Assembly: GCF_026427595.1 (NCBI RefSeq) | Contig: NZ_CP101527.1 | Coordinates: 1,311,001-1,375,000 of the forward strand | Source: Alkalimarinus sediminis | Lineage (GTDB): Bacteria > Pseudomonadota > Gammaproteobacteria > Pseudomonadales > Oleiphilaceae | DNA: 64,000 nt | Direction: 5' to 3' | Shown here: piece after piece, positions 33,903 through 43,473 of the stretch | Layout of the letters: the number at the start of each line of letters is the position of its first letter | How positions within the stretch are numbered: the stretch's first letter is position 1 | The notes under the pieces: generated by a model | The model's database searches: none | The model's input: only the letters and a program-made list of their open reading frames with translations | Told to the model about the DNA's origin: nothing | Made by a program: the position numbers and the translations under genes

Positions 33903-36317
33903 ATGCGCTCATGGATGATCGCGTATGTGGTCGGTGTTGTTGTCTTTCATATTTTGGGGGAGCTACTACCGACCACAGTCATTATTTTATTGCTGTTACT
34001 CTCTTTGGGGCTCTTTCTGACCTTAAAAAGAGCAAGATGGCTTCCGTTTTTGCTTATTTCGCTTGTTTGGGCAAGCGTCTACTCCGAGCGTAATAAACTT
34101 AATGCCATTGATGAGCAGTACGAAGGCATTAATCTCTATGCAACGGGCTATGTCTGTTCAATCCCTAAAAAGACGCCTTCGGTTGTATCTTTTGAGCTCT
34201 GCGATGTCTCTATTAGTGAGGGGTATAAATCACCAGAGCTAGCTCACGGTCTGCATATTAAACTGGCATGGTATAGCAAAAACCCAACGCCGCTTAAAGG
34301 CCGCGAAACATTTATAGTCCGTCTTAAAAGGCCTAATGGTTCTGTAAACCCTCATAGTTTTCTATACGAAAAATGGCTATTTCGAAAGGGCATCAACGGG
34401 GTTGGCTATGTTAAGGATACGATTGAGGGTAATGTCGAGCCTTTATCCTTTACAGGTTCAAAGTTTAATAATGCTCAAAACTGCACAGGGTATGGGGTTA
34501 AGTGTCTAGCCACTGCGTTTCGAATCGATATTAATAACTATCTCGATTCGCTCAAAGAAAGCACACTGAATATCCCGCTTATAAAAGCTCTCTCTCTTGG
34601 CTATAGAGGTGATATAGAGCCCCAGTTATGGCAAGTATTCAAAAATACGGGTACGAGCCACTTGATCGCAATCTCTGGTCTTCATATTGGGCTGGTGTTT
34701 GGTTTTTCAGTGTTGTTTTTGTCATTGCTGTGGCGAGTGGCCAGGTGGCTGATTCCTGAGTCATGGCTAGTGCGCATCACACCTCATAAACGATATCTTA
34801 CTATTATTGTAGGGTTGTTTTGTGCGATGGGGTATGCCGCTATGGCTGGCTTTTTGGTATCTACGCAACGAGCCTTATTGATGTTGTTAGTCTACTATGC
34901 GTGTGATTTATCCAGACAGTATGTGCAGCCTAATACCCGTTTGTTGATAGCTGCATTTGTGATACTCGGGGTCGACCCGAACGCGGTACTTGATTATGGC
35001 TTCTGGCTTTCATTTTTAGCGGTATGGGCTCTGTTTTTTGTAACGGTTAGTAGCGTTACGCAGGGCGGTAGCTTTAAGGAAGATGGTAGCGTTAAGCAGA
35101 AAACAAACCGCATTGTTAAATGGCTAAGCTCTGCGACAGTTATGCAGTGGGTGATTTTTATTGGTCTGCTGCCCGTGTTACTGGCAACCGGTATTGGCGT
35201 TAGTTATACCTCTCTACTGGCGAATTTTGTGGCGATACCATTGGTCGGCATGATTATAGTACCCCTAATTTTATGTGGATTAATAACAATACCGATCTCC
35301 TCAACGATCTCAGGTTTGTTGATAATGGTTGCTGATACTGGGGTTAACTTGCTGTTTAAATTGCTTGATCTATTAAGCGGTTTTAAAGCTTTGAATCTAC
35401 ACTTTGAATCCTGGGGGGTAATTGCGGCGCTATTCGTCGTTGCATGGGTGATCATCCTATTGCCAGTTTGGAATCTCTTTAAAGGGTGGCTAGTAGCAAC
35501 TATCGTTCTGTTGTTGTGGTTTAATCCAGTGATAGAATTGAACCCACGTGTTGAGATTACTCTACTTGATGTAGGGCAGGGTTTGTCTGTGGTAGCGACT
35601 AAAGGTCACACCGCCATTGTTTATGATGTTGGGCCCGTTTACCGAAATGGCAGTGCGGCAGAGAGAACAGTAGTGCCTTATCTGAAGGCTAAAGGAGTTA
35701 CACATATAGAGCTACTAGTCATCAGCCACGGTGATGATGATCATGCAGGTGGGTTGTCGGCAATAGAGCGTGAGTTTAGTGTTGGACGCCTTATCTCTGG
35801 ACAACCAGAGCGTTTAAACGCGCTCAACCCAGTAGAGTTGTGCGATGACGGCTTAATGGTTAGTCGAGACTGGTATACTGCAGAATTCTATTACCCTCCC
35901 GCTTTTTCGACTAAAAAACTGTCAGCTAACAATCACTCTTGCGTTGTGAAACTTACGTTTAATAATAGGTCAGTACTGTTAATGGGGGATGTCGAGAAAA
36001 ACGCAGAGCGAAGACTAGTAAATCGATATGGAAAAAGCCTGCAAGCCGACATTCTTGTGGCGGGTCATCATGGTAGCAAAAACGCAACTACTCAGGCTTT
36101 GTTAAATCAAGTCAAACCCGAGCAAGTGTTGTTTTCGGCGGGTTATAGGAGCCGGTTTAGGCATCCACACCCAGATGCGGTTAAGCGAGCCTCTAGTTTT
36201 GGGTCAGTTATCTTTAATACCGCTGAGTCAGGAGCCATTATCATTCGGCAAAATGAAAACCAAGCGTGGCAGACGACTTCTTATCGTGACGAAATTAACG
36301 CTTTTTGGTTATTTTAA
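33903..36317 (+). CDS. comEC: DNA internalization competence protein ComEC/Rec2
   Basis: ComEC forms the inner-membrane channel that takes up single-stranded DNA in natural transformation. The 804-residue protein has N-terminal TMs and a soluble OB-like DUF4131 part. The competence domain contains HLIAISGLHIGLVFGFSVLF near residue 252 and many TMs. A C-terminal metallo-beta-lactamase-like domain has LLDVGQGLSVV, ISHGDDDHAGGL (HxDDH, near residue 610) and VAGHHGSKNATT. All key motifs are intact. No other competence genes are visible in the window. Its neighbours match Pseudomonas and E. coli order. Confidence 0.95.
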   Translation: MRSWMIAYVVGVVVFHILGELLPTTVIILLLLLSLGLFLTLKRARWLPFLLISLVWASVYSERNKLNAIDEQYEGINLYATGYVCSIPKKTPSVVSFELCDVSISEGYKSPELAHGLHIKLAWYSKNPTPLKGRETFIVRLKRPNGSVNPHSFLYEKWLFRKGINGVGYVKDTIEGNVEPLSFTGSKFNNAQNCTGYGVKCLATAFRIDINNYLDSLKESTLNIPLIKALSLGYRGDIEPQLWQVFKNTGTSHLIAISGLHIGLVFGFSVLFLSLLWRVARWLIPESWLVRITPHKRYLTIIVGLFCAMGYAAMAGFLVSTQRALLMLLVYYACDLSRQYVQPNTRLLIAAFVILGVDPNAVLDYGFWLSFLAVWALFFVTVSSVTQGGSFKEDGSVKQKTNRIVKWLSSATVMQWVIFIGLLPVLLATGIGVSYTSLLANFVAIPLVGMIIVPLILCGLITIPISSTISGLLIMVADTGVNLLFKLLDLLSGFKALNLHFESWGVIAALFVVAWVIILLPVWNLFKGWLVATIVLLLWFNPVIELNPRVEITLLDVGQGLSVVATKGHTAIVYDVGPVYRNGSAAERTVVPYLKAKGVTHIELLVISHGDDDHAGGLSAIEREFSVGRLISGQPERLNALNPVELCDDGLMVSRDWYTAEFYYPPAFSTKKLSANNHSCVVKLTFNNRSVLLMGDVEKNAERRLVNRYGKSLQADILVAGHHGSKNATTQALLNQVKPEQVLFSAGYRSRFRHPHPDAVKRASSFGSVIFNTAESGAIIIRQNENQAWQTTSYRDEINAFWLF

Positions 36318-36405
36318 AAATTGGATTCAGACTGTTAAATAAGCTACTGTTAACAATTAACTTTATGGTAAAGTACTGCAAAATTTATATTTAGGGAGAT
36401 AGTGT

Positions 36406-37032
36406 GTGTTTGAGTTGTTAAGGCCTGGTGGCGCCATCATGATCCCCATTATGCTTTGCTCTGTGTTGGCGTTGGCAATCATTCTAGAACGTTTTTGGAC
36501 GCTAAGAATTGGCAAAGTCGCACCAAAGCAGGTGGCAACCGAGTTATGGGGCTGGATTAAAAATAAAGAATTAAACTCCAAAAAGCTAAAAACATTAAAA
36601 GAGTCAAACCCTCTCGGCCGCATACTCGCTGCAGGCTTAAGCAATGCTAAACATGGTAGAGATATCATGAAAGAGAGCATTGAAGAAGAAGCGAGTCACG
36701 TTGTGCACGAGCTTGAGCGTTTTTTAACTGCGCTTGGAACTATCGCCGCTGTTACGCCTTTATTAGGCTTGTTAGGTACAGTTATCGGGATGATTAAGGT
36801 CTTCGCCCAGTTGCAGTTAGAAGGTACGGGCAATGCTGCGGCTCTGGCAGGGGGTATCTCTGAGGCACTCATTACAACAGCAGCAGGTCTGGCTGTCGCA
36901 ATTCCAGCGTTAATCTTTCACCGTTATTTCATGCGCAGAGTTGAAGAGATTGTTATCAGCATGGAACAAGAGGCTGTTAAGTTGGTTGAAGTGGTACATG
37001 GTGACCGTGAAATTAACTCGAACGGGGTCTGA
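36406..37032 (+). CDS. exbB: ExbB/TolQ-family proton channel protein
   Basis: The 208-residue protein belongs to the MotA/TolQ/ExbB family that forms the pentameric proton channel powering an energy transducer. It has TM1 at about 10-30, and TM2/TM3 at 115-140 and 155-180 containing VTPLLGLLGTVIGMIKVF and GGISEALITTAAGLAVAIPALI. The start is GTG 36406 with AGGGAG seven bases upstream. It lies 5 bp before exbD. In Pseudomonas the same pair occupies the same place between comEC and lpxK; no tonB is nearby. Confidence 0.93.
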   Translation: MFELLRPGGAIMIPIMLCSVLALAIILERFWTLRIGKVAPKQVATELWGWIKNKELNSKKLKTLKESNPLGRILAAGLSNAKHGRDIMKESIEEEASHVVHELERFLTALGTIAAVTPLLGLLGTVIGMIKVFAQLQLEGTGNAAALAGGISEALITTAAGLAVAIPALIFHRYFMRRVEEIVISMEQEAVKLVEVVHGDREINSNGV

Positions 37033-37037
37033 TCGTC

Positions 37038-37460
37038 GTGAAATTTAAACGTCAGGTCGAAGAAGATATATCGGTCAACCTTACACCGCTGATTGATGTA
37101 GTGTTCTTATTGTTGATTTTTTTTATGGTATCAACCACGTTTACGAAAGAGAGTCACTTAGAGATAGATCTGCCTGAAGCAGCGGGTGAAAAAAGCACCA
37201 GTGAGCAAAAAGAGATCGAGCTAGTGATCAATCACAAAGGTGAATTTTCGATTAACGAACGTGCATTGGTAAATAACAAAGAAGATACGATTAAAAAGGC
37301 GGTAATGAAAGTATCCGGCGGTGATAAGAAGCTACCATTTATCATCACTGCAGATGCTAAAACACCCCATGAATACGTAGTAAGGGCAATGGATGTTGCA
37401 GGTAAGCTCGGGTTTGTGCAACTGAGTATTACCACGCAACGATCTGGCTCATCTGATTAG
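37038..37460 (+). CDS. exbD: ExbD/TolR-family protein
   Basis: The 140-residue partner of ExbB has a short cytoplasmic N-terminus (VEEDISVNLTPLIDVVFLLLIFFMV), one TM with the conserved Asp near residue 18 and a periplasmic domain ending in GFVQLSITTQR. It starts at GTG 37038. It works in energy transduction to the outer membrane; the partner transducer is unknown. Confidence 0.94.
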   Translation: MKFKRQVEEDISVNLTPLIDVVFLLLIFFMVSTTFTKESHLEIDLPEAAGEKSTSEQKEIELVINHKGEFSINERALVNNKEDTIKKAVMKVSGGDKKLPFIITADAKTPHEYVVRAMDVAGKLGFVQLSITTQRSGSSD

Positions 37461-37484
37461 CAAAGATAGGTAAGTATTTGTTTT

Positions 37485-37509
37485 AACAATGTCATAGCCA
37501 TTGTTTTTG
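37485..37509 (+). terminator. Weak terminator-like hairpin after exbD
   Basis: AACAATG (37485-37491) pairs with CATTGTT (37499-37505), followed by TTTG. The stem is A/T-rich, so it is a weak candidate ending the exbBD message before msbA. Confidence 0.4.
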
Positions 37510-37510
37510 T

Positions 37511-37570
37511 TGATATTGATATTGATGTTGGTATTAATCTTGATCTTAATGCTAATGCCAATGCTAATGA
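37511..37570 (+). repeat. Ten degenerate hexamer repeats between exbD and msbA
   Basis: Ten successive hexamers of the type TGATAT to TAATGC run without a phase break (TGATAT TGATAT TGATGT, later TAATGC TAATGC CAATGC). It is a microsatellite-like array in a 212-bp gap. Confidence 0.85.
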
Positions 37571-37672
37571 TGGCTATTGCAAAAAAGCAGAAGGCTTACC
37601 TAATCTAACTCGCTAACACACAGTTTATTCCCACATGCTATTTGTAAGTCGTGTGTCGTAGAGCCGTTAACT

Positions 37673-39610
37673 ATGTCAACTGAAGAAACCAGAAACACAC
37701 AAGAAACCAATGCTAATCAGAAGGCCGGTACCTCGCCTGGGGGGCAACCTGATCGAGACTCCGGACCTAATCAAGCGGCAAGCTCCGATCAAACGGCTAC
37801 TGCTTATCAGCAGACAAACTCTGATCAGGAGGCAAGCTCTGATCAGCATGATGGTGGGAACAAGGCTTCGCCCATTGATAACGCAACTAATTGGCAGATT
37901 TATAAACGCCTGCTTGTCTACCTCAAGCCTCTTAAAGGTATCTTCGTTCTAAGTCTTATCGGTAACGCCATTTACGCAGCCGCTAGCGCTTTAATGCCTA
38001 AGTCCCTCGATTACGTGGTTACAGCGGTTGAAAACCCGACCGATCAGGACCGTTTATTTGTTCCAGCGTTAATTGTGGGTATATTCGCATTAAGAGGCGT
38101 CGGTACCTTCCTTGGTGGCTACTATATTGCCAAAGTGGGTCGCCAAATCGTACACACCCTTAGAACTGAAATCTTTAACAACATCCTTACTCTCCCAAAC
38201 CGCTTTTTTGACGAGCGCTCATCAGGACACCTAGTCTCTAAGATTACATTTAACGTAGAGCAGGTAACGGGTGCTGCAACGAATGCAGTCACTATAACGG
38301 TCAGAGAGGGGCTTACGGTTATAGGTTTGTTGGCTGTAATGCTCTATGAAAACTGGAAGCTAACCCTTATCTTTATCGCTATCGGCCCAGTAATTGGGCT
38401 GGTTATTGGGGCTGTAAGTCGACGCTTTAGAAAGTTAAGCCAGCGTATTATGAACTCTATGGGGGATGTAACCCACGTTTCATCTGAGGTGGTGAGTGGC
38501 TATCGAGTGGTTCGTATTTTTGGGGGAGAACCCTATGAGCGGGAGAGATTTCAGCAAGCCAGCCGTTATAACTTGGTGCAGAGCCTCAAGATGGAGCTCA
38601 CCAAGGCGCTCAGCACCCCTGTCGTTCAGTTATTGGTGTCATTTTCTATCGCTATTCTAGTATGGTTGGCACTTGCGCCAGAAGTGCGGGGTAATATGAC
38701 CGCAGGTGGCTTTGTGGCGTTTATTGCAGCTGCAACGACTATGGCTAAGCCGATTCGTCAACTGACTAGTGTTAATGCCACAATTCAAAGTGGGGTCACA
38801 GCCGCTAAAGACCTGTTTGCCATTATTGATGAACAGACCGAAGTGGATGAAGGTAAAGTCATTACCAAGCGCGTTAAGGGTGATATCGAATTCAAAGATA
38901 TCAGCTTTAGCTATGGTGAAGGGCTGCCTGAAGTACTAAAAAATATCACACTTCACGCCAAAGAGGGCGAAACGATTGCACTTGTAGGCCCGTCTGGAAG
39001 CGGAAAGTCTACACTGGCCAACCTACTACCCCGATTTTATGAGCCAACTAATGGGTCAATTACGGTAGACGGTATTGATATTAATGATTATCAGTTGTCG
39101 TCACTGCGTGACCAAATTGCACTTGTCACCCAGAATGTGACGTTATTTAACGACACTATCGCTAACAATATCGCTTATGGTGCATTGTCGGGTACTAGTG
39201 AAGAGTTAATTATTGAAGCAGCCCGAAAGGCTCATGCGCTTGAGTTTATTGAAGATATGCCTGAGGGCATTCATACCTTAATTGGCGATAATGGCGTCTT
39301 ATTATCGGGTGGTCAGCGGCAACGGCTTGCTATTGCAAGAGCGCTGTTAAAAGACGCGCCTATTTTAATTTTGGATGAGGCGACCTCCGCGCTGGATACC
39401 CATTCAGAGCGGCTTATACAAGCAGCTTTAGAGACAGTCATGAAGGGGCGAACCACTTTAGTTATTGCTCATCGTTTATCAACCATAGAAGGGGCAGATA
39501 CTATTGGTGTTATTGAGAATGGCCAATTAGTTGAGCTAGGGTCCCATGCTGAATTGATAGAGCGGGGTGGCCTATATGCGCAACTCCATAATTTACAGTT
39601 TAGTGAGTAG
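37673..39610 (+). CDS. msbA: Lipid A export ATP-binding/permease protein MsbA
   Basis: MsbA flips lipid A-core across the inner membrane. After a low-complexity Gln/Ser/Asp/Asn-rich N-terminus of about 68 residues (SDQ-type repeats), the half-transporter begins WQIYKRLLVYLKPLKGIFVL. It has six TMs to about 385 and an ATPase with Walker A VGPSGSGKSTL near 442, signature LLSGGQRQRLAIARAL near 545 and Walker B ILILDEATSALD. The core of about 577 residues is the usual MsbA length; the extension is not. It stands before lpxK as in E. coli. Confidence 0.94.
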   Translation: MSTEETRNTQETNANQKAGTSPGGQPDRDSGPNQAASSDQTATAYQQTNSDQEASSDQHDGGNKASPIDNATNWQIYKRLLVYLKPLKGIFVLSLIGNAIYAAASALMPKSLDYVVTAVENPTDQDRLFVPALIVGIFALRGVGTFLGGYYIAKVGRQIVHTLRTEIFNNILTLPNRFFDERSSGHLVSKITFNVEQVTGAATNAVTITVREGLTVIGLLAVMLYENWKLTLIFIAIGPVIGLVIGAVSRRFRKLSQRIMNSMGDVTHVSSEVVSGYRVVRIFGGEPYERERFQQASRYNLVQSLKMELTKALSTPVVQLLVSFSIAILVWLALAPEVRGNMTAGGFVAFIAAATTMAKPIRQLTSVNATIQSGVTAAKDLFAIIDEQTEVDEGKVITKRVKGDIEFKDISFSYGEGLPEVLKNITLHAKEGETIALVGPSGSGKSTLANLLPRFYEPTNGSITVDGIDINDYQLSSLRDQIALVTQNVTLFNDTIANNIAYGALSGTSEELIIEAARKAHALEFIEDMPEGIHTLIGDNGVLLSGGQRQRLAIARALLKDAPILILDEATSALDTHSERLIQAALETVMKGRTTLVIAHRLSTIEGADTIGVIENGQLVELGSHAELIERGGLYAQLHNLQFSE

Positions 39611-39624
39611 GTCTCTAACTCTCC

Positions 39625-40668
39625 ATGTCTCAGCTATCTGAAGCCGTCACCCGCGCCTGGTATCAAAACGAAAAATGGATATGGTTGCTTTTACCATTAA
39701 CGATACTGTTTTGGCTGGTGAGCACATTGAGGCGGATTGCCTATCAGAGAGGCTGGAAAGCTAGTGTAAAAGTAACCGCCCCGGTGGTTATCGTAGGCAA
39801 TATATCAGTCGGTGGTACGGGTAAATCACCCCTAACGGCGTATTTGGTATCAGAGCTTACTAAAAAAGGTTATAGGCCCGGGGTTGTGAGTCGTGGTTAT
39901 GGTGGTCAGAGTGATCACTATCCGCTAATCGTTAATCAAGACTCGTCAGCTACAACTGTTGGGGATGAACCTCTGATGTTGTTCCAAATGACTCAATGCC
40001 CTGTTGCGGTTGATCCAGTCCGCTCTCGAGCTGCTCAAATGCTTTGTGAAAAGTATCATTGTGACGTGGTTATTTGCGATGATGGGCTGCAACACTATGC
40101 ACTAGCGAGAGATATAGAAATTTGTGTAGTCGATGGTAAACGCCTGTTTGGCAATGGTTTTTTATTGCCATCAGGCCCATTAAGAGAGCCTTCTCAGCGA
40201 TTGCGTTACCTTGACTATATCGTTGTAAATAGTGGTGATCATGCTACTAACGGGTTAGAGCAATCGGGTATTCGAAATCATCCCGCTGTTTTCGATATGA
40301 GTTTAAAACCACAGTCGCTCATTAATGTTTTTAATGGAAGTACCTGGGGTATTGCAGAGTTAAAAGGGAAGGCCGTTCACGGGGTTGCTGGTATTGGAAA
40401 TCCAGAACGCTTTTTTAAAGCATTAGAAGGGCTAGGTGCTGATGTATCGTGCCACGGCTTTCCTGATCATCACCAGTTTAGTCGGCATGATTTTACGTTC
40501 GATGATGGATTGCCGGTTGTTATGACTCATAAAGATGCAGTTAAGTGCTCTGCACTTTATGGCAAAATGACGCCGGATAACTTTTGGTATATGCCAGTAA
40601 GTGCAGATATTAATGATGGGTTTATCGAAAGGCTCTGCCAACAGTTGGATACAGTGTCAAAAGAGTAA
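39625..40668 (+). CDS. lpxK: Tetraacyldisaccharide 4'-kinase
   Basis: LpxK phosphorylates the lipid A disaccharide to lipid IVA at the inner membrane. The 347-residue protein has an N-terminal membrane helix (WIWLLLPLTILFWLVS), the P-loop VGNISVGGTGKSP near residue 55, GVVSRGYGG near 92, DDGLQHYALARDIEI near 150 and LPSGPLREP. It follows msbA by 14 bp, so the two are probably co-transcribed. Confidence 0.96.
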   Translation: MSQLSEAVTRAWYQNEKWIWLLLPLTILFWLVSTLRRIAYQRGWKASVKVTAPVVIVGNISVGGTGKSPLTAYLVSELTKKGYRPGVVSRGYGGQSDHYPLIVNQDSSATTVGDEPLMLFQMTQCPVAVDPVRSRAAQMLCEKYHCDVVICDDGLQHYALARDIEICVVDGKRLFGNGFLLPSGPLREPSQRLRYLDYIVVNSGDHATNGLEQSGIRNHPAVFDMSLKPQSLINVFNGSTWGIAELKGKAVHGVAGIGNPERFFKALEGLGADVSCHGFPDHHQFSRHDFTFDDGLPVVMTHKDAVKCSALYGKMTPDNFWYMPVSADINDGFIERLCQQLDTVSKE

Positions 40669-40695
40669 TCCCATAGTTTATAAATTGGAGAAATA

Positions 40696-40881
40696 ATGGA
40701 TAACAAACTTTTAGCAATTCTTGCTTGCCCGCTATGTAAGGGTAATGTGGACTATGATAGAGAGAAAGAAGAGTTAGTTTGTCGTGCTGATGGTGTTGCA
40801 TATCCGATTAGGGACGGTATACCCGTAATGCTTGAAACGGAAGCGAGAACCCTAACAACCGATGAAAAGCTCGATAAATAG
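40696..40881 (+). CDS. ycaR: Trm112-like small zinc-ribbon protein (YcaR family)
   Basis: The 61-residue protein contains [16 protein letters not shown] and [11 protein letters not shown], the Trm112p/YcaR pattern. The first CxxC is present, while the second cysteine pair is reduced to one Cys (LVCRADG). It always sits between lpxK and kdsB in gammaproteobacteria. The precise role is not known. GGAG precedes the ATG. Confidence 0.93.
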   Translation: MDNKLLAILACPLCKGNVDYDREKEELVCRADGVAYPIRDGIPVMLETEARTLTTDEKLDK

Positions 40882-41012
40882 TCAGACGCTGAGTAGTCGT
40901 ACCGGAATATAACTCAATACCCTGGAAACCCAATAGTTTTGCAAAATAGTCTATGAAAGAGCAGTTAACGTAGGCAGGGGTAACCACCAAAAAATTTAAA
41001 ATAGGGGCTCTT

Positions 41013-41798
41013 ATGTCATTTTCAGTCGTTATTCCTGCGCGCTACGCGTCTAGCCGTCTACCTGGTAAGCCGTTGTTGGATATTGCGGGTAAACCGATGA
41101 TTCAGCACGTGTATGAGCAGGCGTGTTTGTCAGAGGCTCAGGAAGTGATTGTTGCGACCGATGACAAAAGAATTAAAGAGGTCTGCGAAGGTTTTGACGC
41201 TAAGGTCGTAATGACGTCGCCTGACCACCCTTCAGGCACAGATCGTCTAGAAGAGGTCGTGACGCAGCTTGGGTATTACCTTGATGACATAGTCGTTAAT
41301 GTGCAAGGTGATGAGCCTTTAATCCCGCCTCGTATTATCAATCAAGTAGCTCATAATCTTGCTGCAGAGCAAAGTGCCAGTATCGCAACGCTTTGCGAAG
41401 ATATCCATGATATCGAAAGCGTGGTTAATCCCAATGTGGTTAAAGTCGTATTTGATGAAAAAGGCTTGGCTAGTTATTTTAGTCGAGCACCCATCCCATG
41501 GGCGAGAGACCACTTTGGTGGTCAGACCGACATTTGTAAAAAGGGGATGCCTGATGGTGTTAACTACTATCGACATATTGGTATCTATGCTTATCGTGTC
41601 AAATTCCTAAAAGCTTATGTTAAATGGGACCCTTGCCCGTTAGAGTTGGCCGAATGTTTAGAGCAGCTGCGAGCCCTATGGAATGGTGAAAAAATCCACG
41701 TCTCTATCGCTGATGAGCAGCCTCCAGCGGGGGTAGACACGCAAGAAGATTTGGATCGGGTAAGAGAAATTATTCAGCAGCGAGAGCAGAAAGGTTAG
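41013..41798 (+). CDS. kdsB: 3-deoxy-manno-octulosonate cytidylyltransferase
   Basis: KdsB makes CMP-Kdo for the lipopolysaccharide inner core. The 261-residue nucleotidyltransferase shows [20 protein letters not shown] at the N-terminus, [15 protein letters not shown] near residue 93 and [15 protein letters not shown] near 186. Length and order are normal; it is followed after 7 bp by the phosphatase gene. Confidence 0.97.
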   Translation: MSFSVVIPARYASSRLPGKPLLDIAGKPMIQHVYEQACLSEAQEVIVATDDKRIKEVCEGFDAKVVMTSPDHPSGTDRLEEVVTQLGYYLDDIVVNVQGDEPLIPPRIINQVAHNLAAEQSASIATLCEDIHDIESVVNPNVVKVVFDEKGLASYFSRAPIPWARDHFGGQTDICKKGMPDGVNYYRHIGIYAYRVKFLKAYVKWDPCPLELAECLEQLRALWNGEKIHVSIADEQPPAGVDTQEDLDRVREIIQQREQKG

Positions 41799-41805
41799 CG
41801 GCTAA

Positions 41806-42282
41806 ATGATTAAGGTATTGTTTGTATGTCTAGGTAATATTTGTCGTTCTCCGACCGCTCATGGGGTTTTTGATGGCGTTCTTAAGCGAGAAAAGTTAAC
41901 CAGTAAAGTGTTGGTTGACTCTGCGGGTACAGCCGCATGGCATATTGGTAAATCTCCCGATGAGCGTTCTCAGTTAGCTGCAAAGAATAGAGGGTATGAC
42001 TTATCATATCTTTCGGCCAGGCAAGTAGAACCCTCTGACTTTGAAGGATTCGACTATATCTTGGCAATGGATAAATCAAATTACGCCAATCTTATCGAGC
42101 AGTCTTCACCTGCTTTTCATCATAAAATAAAGCTCTTTCTAGACTATGCTCAAACCTTTACTGAATCCGAAGTGCCAGACCCATATTATGGAGGCGCAAA
42201 AGGTTTTGATAGGGTGTTAGATTTGGTTGAAGATGCCTGTGAAGGGTTGCTCAGAGATATTAGATTAAATCATGATGTTTGA
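41806..42282 (+). CDS. Low-molecular-weight protein tyrosine phosphatase
   Basis: The 158-residue enzyme has the P-loop VLFVCLGNICRSPTAHG (CX5RS) at the N-terminus and the acid/base DPYYGG near residue 126. Such phosphatases often counter BY-type tyrosine kinases of capsule assembly, but this one lies in the kdsB-murB housekeeping run, as in Pseudomonas. Its last codons overlap the murB start by 11 bp. Substrate is unknown. Confidence 0.93.
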   Translation: MIKVLFVCLGNICRSPTAHGVFDGVLKREKLTSKVLVDSAGTAAWHIGKSPDERSQLAAKNRGYDLSYLSARQVEPSDFEGFDYILAMDKSNYANLIEQSSPAFHHKIKLFLDYAQTFTESEVPDPYYGGAKGFDRVLDLVEDACEGLLRDIRLNHDV

Positions 42283-43282
42283 AAAAAATGCAGATTTAAC
42301 ATCATTAAATACCCTAAATGTTGAATCTGTTGCCGAGTATTACTGTAAAGTCTCAAGTATTGATCAGCTATTTGACGTTATAGCGTTTGCACGTCGACAT
42401 GATTTAGTGCTGCATGTATTGGGCGGTGGTAGTAACGTGATACTGCCTTCTTTTATGTCGGGTGTAGTAGTTCACATGGCTATAATGGGTCGTGACGTTC
42501 AGCAGATTGATCACAATAGGGCGGAAGTTGTGGTAGGGGCAGGAGAAAACTGGCATCAGTTGGTTCTGTTTACATTACAGCAGGGTTACCCCGGCTTAGA
42601 AAACCTCTCGCTTATTCCGGGTACTGTTGGTGCTGCACCAGTTCAGAATATTGGTGCGTATGGTGTTGAGATAAAGGATTCGTTGGTCGAGGTGACAGCT
42701 ATAGATCTAAAAAACGAAACACCTAGTCTAATCACATATAATAATGCTCAGCTAGAATTTGAGTACCGAAATAGTCTATTTAAGAAAAACCCCGGCCGAT
42801 TTATTATAACCTCTGTTAGGTTAAAGCTCGATAAACGCTCAACGCTAAAAACCGGTTACGGCGACATATCTGAACGCCTTATCGGCCAAGAAGTTAACGC
42901 AGAGAGTGTCAGCCAAGCCGTAATCCAGGCTAGAGAAAGCAAATTGCCAAATGTGGCAGAAATACCTAATGCAGGCAGTTTCTTTAAAAACCCTGTAGTC
43001 GCTCGCGAAAAACTCGAATCACTACAAGCAGAGTTTCCGCAAATTATTAGTTATAAAGTAGATGATGAGCACTATAAGCTAGCTGCGGGTTGGTTAATAC
43101 AACAAGCTGGGTGGAAAGGCTATCGCAACGAGGTGGTCGGTATTCACGATAAGCAGGCATTAGTGTTAATTAACCATAATCATGGTAAGGCTCAAGATAT
43201 CTATGACCTAGCGGAGCAGGTTAGAGACTCTGTTAATAAAAAGTATGGTGTTGTGTTGGAGGTAGAGCCAGTTAGTCTTTAA
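42272..43282 (+). CDS. murB: UDP-N-acetylenolpyruvoylglucosamine reductase
   Basis: MurB reduces UDP-GlcNAc-enolpyruvate to UDP-MurNAc with FAD/NADPH. The 336-residue type I enzyme shows VLGGGSNVILP near residue 50, GLENLSLIPGTVGAAPVQNI near 108 and the catalytic Ser in NAGSFFKNPVV near 231. It ends GVVLEVEPV with the catalytic Glu. ATG 42272 (or the adjacent ATG at 42275) overlaps the phosphatase gene. It is the last gene of the conserved envelope block; accessory DNA begins after it. Confidence 0.96.
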   Translation: MMFEKNADLTSLNTLNVESVAEYYCKVSSIDQLFDVIAFARRHDLVLHVLGGGSNVILPSFMSGVVVHMAIMGRDVQQIDHNRAEVVVGAGENWHQLVLFTLQQGYPGLENLSLIPGTVGAAPVQNIGAYGVEIKDSLVEVTAIDLKNETPSLITYNNAQLEFEYRNSLFKKNPGRFIITSVRLKLDKRSTLKTGYGDISERLIGQEVNAESVSQAVIQARESKLPNVAEIPNAGSFFKNPVVAREKLESLQAEFPQIISYKVDDEHYKLAAGWLIQQAGWKGYRNEVVGIHDKQALVLINHNHGKAQDIYDLAEQVRDSVNKKYGVVLEVEPVSL

Positions 43283-43420
43283 GATCATTCTGTTATCTCA
43301 GAGGGTGATCGTGTAATTGCCTTTTTGTTTTTCTGTTAAAGCAAGATCTTTTAGCAGGTGGGGCAACTATAAGGGGTTAAATACTTAAAGACTGAGTTGA
43401 GACTTTTCTGTAGATATAAA

Positions 43421-43448
43421 AAAACCCTAACAATGTGTCAGGGTTTTT
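43421..43448. terminator. Terminator between murB and the PEP-CTERM gene
   Basis: AAAACCCTxACA pairs with TGTxAGGGTTTT around ATG, with one mismatch and A/T-runs on both sides. It is therefore usable by both convergent genes and lies 25 bp from the PEP-CTERM stop. Confidence 0.8.
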
Positions 43449-43473
43449 ATCAGCTTAATTTATGTATGTAAAA

